Below, piece after piece: positions 62,401-64,000 of a DNA stretch of 64,000 nt (position 1 is the first letter of the stretch; each line of letters begins with the position of its first letter). Under the pieces are notes generated by a model. That model saw only the letters and a list, made by a program, of their open reading frames with translations, had not been told where the DNA came from and ran no database searches. Made by a program: the position numbers and the translations under genes. Source of the stretch: Rostratula benghalensis (taxonomy: Eukaryota > Chordata > Aves > Charadriiformes > Rostratulidae); the NCBI GenBank assembly GCA_013399305.1, contig VXAI01000035.1, forward strand, positions 4,472,646-4,536,645. Direction: 5' to 3'.

Positions 62401-64000
62401 AACCAGTATACATCGTTTATGGATAAACACACAAAATGTACAGTAATAAATGGAACTTAACTGTTGAATGAATGATTTACAGGGAACTATTTCTATGGTA
62501 AAGACATTGTGAGTGATGTGTCAAACTAAATTCTACCGCCCATGGCACTCATGCAAAATAATGCAACATAATTCTCTTAATTTCAGTGGAATTATGGTAT
62601 CCTCTGGGTAAGGAGGACTGAATTTGATCTACTGAATTATTTTGATAGATATGTTTCTAAAGGCAGCCTCTTATACCTCAAAGTCAGCAGTCTGTAAGAG
62701 AAGCTCCATCGGTGTTGTTAACTGACTTCATTGTGCCATTGTTTTATTACATGTATTGTGTTCCTGCAGCAAATTGGTCGTCAGTTAAAAAAAGGAGTTT
62801 GCTTTGTTAGTCTGTATGTTGAGATAAGTATTTGGAAAGTGAGTACTTCGGGCCAAATGGTCTTTTCCTGTTCTGGTGCTGCTTCAGGTTCTTCATCTCA
62901 ATTACTGTAGGTCCTATGGAGATAACTGTGTGCAAAGGATCGCAGTAGCAGTGGGATAATGATGAATGTGAATGGCTGCCAGTAGTAAAAGCCCCAGGTG
63001 ATGGGGATTTGTGCAGCGTGCAAGTGTTTTGTTTCTAGAGGGTAAAGTCTATGCCAGTGATGACTAGGAACTCGCGTGCTTTGCTGCGACAGGTTATAAC
63101 CCCAAATTTATAAGCAAAAGAGTGGAACAGCTAAGCTGCATTATAATTTTACCTACTTTTGTATTTCAGTTTTAAAACACAAAATAGTAGTGTTAATGTT
63201 TTCTTTGCCATTAATTCAGTAGTTTTATTGCAATTATATCTGGTTTTTTTCTTACTTGCGACATGTAAGTTCACAAATGAGTTAGAAATCTGTTGTTCCT
63301 AAATTGAAGGGATGGATGTGTCATTGTTCAGCAACTTAATGAGTTCTTTTCCAGTAGCATCAGTGTGGTATCCGTTTTTTTCATGAGGTATAGCATTTCA
63401 TCATAAAGGACTTTGTTCCTAGGTGTGATACAGCTTCCAACATTGGTTTCAATTTACTCTGCAAAAGCATTTTCAGTGTTGGCTGAAGGCTCAGTAAGAG
63501 GGAGAAAAAACTCAGAATGATGCATCAAATTACAACATAATTAACTGAAAGTGGAGTTATGCAACATATTACATTTTGTATATTTTACAGTAATGTTACT
63601 GCTTTTAACCATGGAAAACAACAACATAAATGCTGTTATTCTGCCCTTTTTATTTGAACCACATTAACAAATGTAAGTGATCTATGAATGTCCAAGTACT
63701 GCAGGTTTTTTGCTGTAAGGCCTTAAAATTCACCACAGAATGCACGAAGATTTGTGTTTCATCATCCTGAGAGAAAGTGGCCTAGGCTGGATCTACTTAT
63801 TTAATTTGAAAAACTGGTGTTTTTACATTCTCTACATGTCCCAGACAGTGCTACTACATCGCATCTCTCCTTTCCTGACTGAGGAGAAATGTCTGTCACT
63901 GCTGCATTCAGATCACTGTCCCTTGCTAGTTGTGCCAAAGAGCTAACTGGGAACATGGGGGGCACGGGGTTCATGCTGCTGGCTCTGGGGTTGAACCCCA
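59498..64000. other. Non-coding stretch to window end, no gene recognised
   Basis: Repeat-poor DNA. The parts 60500-60720 and 60900-60990 contain many TAAT/ATTA words and long stretches without simple sequence, so they are weak candidates for conserved non-coding elements. An ancient palindromic repeat scrap lies at 62526-62629. The last bases (63985-63999, CTGGGGTTGAACCCC) form a short GGGGTT/AACCCC inverted repeat cut off by the window edge. Confidence 0.5.
62526..62629. mobile_element. Ancient palindromic amniote repeat (tentative)
   Basis: It starts AAATTCTACCGCCCATGGC, has TTTCAGTGGAATTATGG in the middle and ends GGACTGAATTTGATC. It resembles a MITE-like repeat widespread in sauropsids, with ends AAATTCTGCCC and GGGCAGAATTTGG and a central TTGACTTCAATGGAATT. 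It is strongly diverged and recalled from memory. Confidence 0.35.

Noticed and set aside
63985..63999. GGGGTTGAACCCC as a tRNA or SINE B-box
   Set aside because: No A-box or cloverleaf can be drawn in the available sequence, and the window ends here.
1..64000. CRISPR arrays, operons, phage or bacterial genes
   Set aside because: No spaced direct-repeat array, no tightly packed long frames and no ribosome-binding pattern. The DNA is clearly vertebrate.

Overview
The window is vertebrate nuclear DNA and almost certainly avian. It is AT-rich and CpG-poor, it has many A/T homopolymers, and it carries CR1 LINE 3' ends of the bird type: a GATGATCTTTCAAGGTCC block followed by ATTCTGTG octamers. 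I cannot resolve the species or chromosome. I find no complete gene, RNA gene, CRISPR array, provirus or operon. The longest open frames are about 100-130 codons, many lack an ATG, and none is a protein I recognise. The window fits an intergenic gene desert or the inside of a very long intron.

Layout. 1-6.8 kb: unassigned AT-rich DNA. 6.8-7.3 kb: decayed CR1 reverse-transcriptase fragment (+). 9.7 and 14.5 kb: two MIR-like core-SINE remnants (-). 16.2 kb: small CpG cluster. 22.2-22.8 kb: homeodomain-motif-rich stretch that looks regulatory. 23.8-24.5 kb: very old CR1 (-). 25.9 and 28.0 kb: two younger CR1 3' ends (+) of one subfamily. 31.0 and 32.5 kb: two coding-like frames. 35.0-35.3 kb: CpG-rich island-like segment. 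38.5 kb: ancient L2/MIR-type 3' tail. 46.5-49.4 kb: a pair of diverged, collinear copies of a 176-177 bp element with a younger CR1 (-) between them. 55.5-56.4 kb: very old CR1 (+) reaching its 3' end. 58.4-59.6 kb: a possible 111-bp cassette exon and a cluster of CGTCA (bZIP-type) half-sites.

There is no new multi-gene system here. The strongest unexplained signal is the duplicated element at 46,555-46,730 and 48,846-49,022. It keeps homeodomain-like and SOX/TCF-like motifs in the same order and spacing although the sequence between them has diverged, which suggests a duplicated regulatory element or two copies of an exapted ancient repeat. Next in interest are the possible exon at 58,464-58,574, the CpG-rich segment at 35,033-35,272 and the CGTCA cluster at 59,459-59,497. 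Repeat calls rest on remembered family consensus sequences, so subfamily names and exact ends are approximate.
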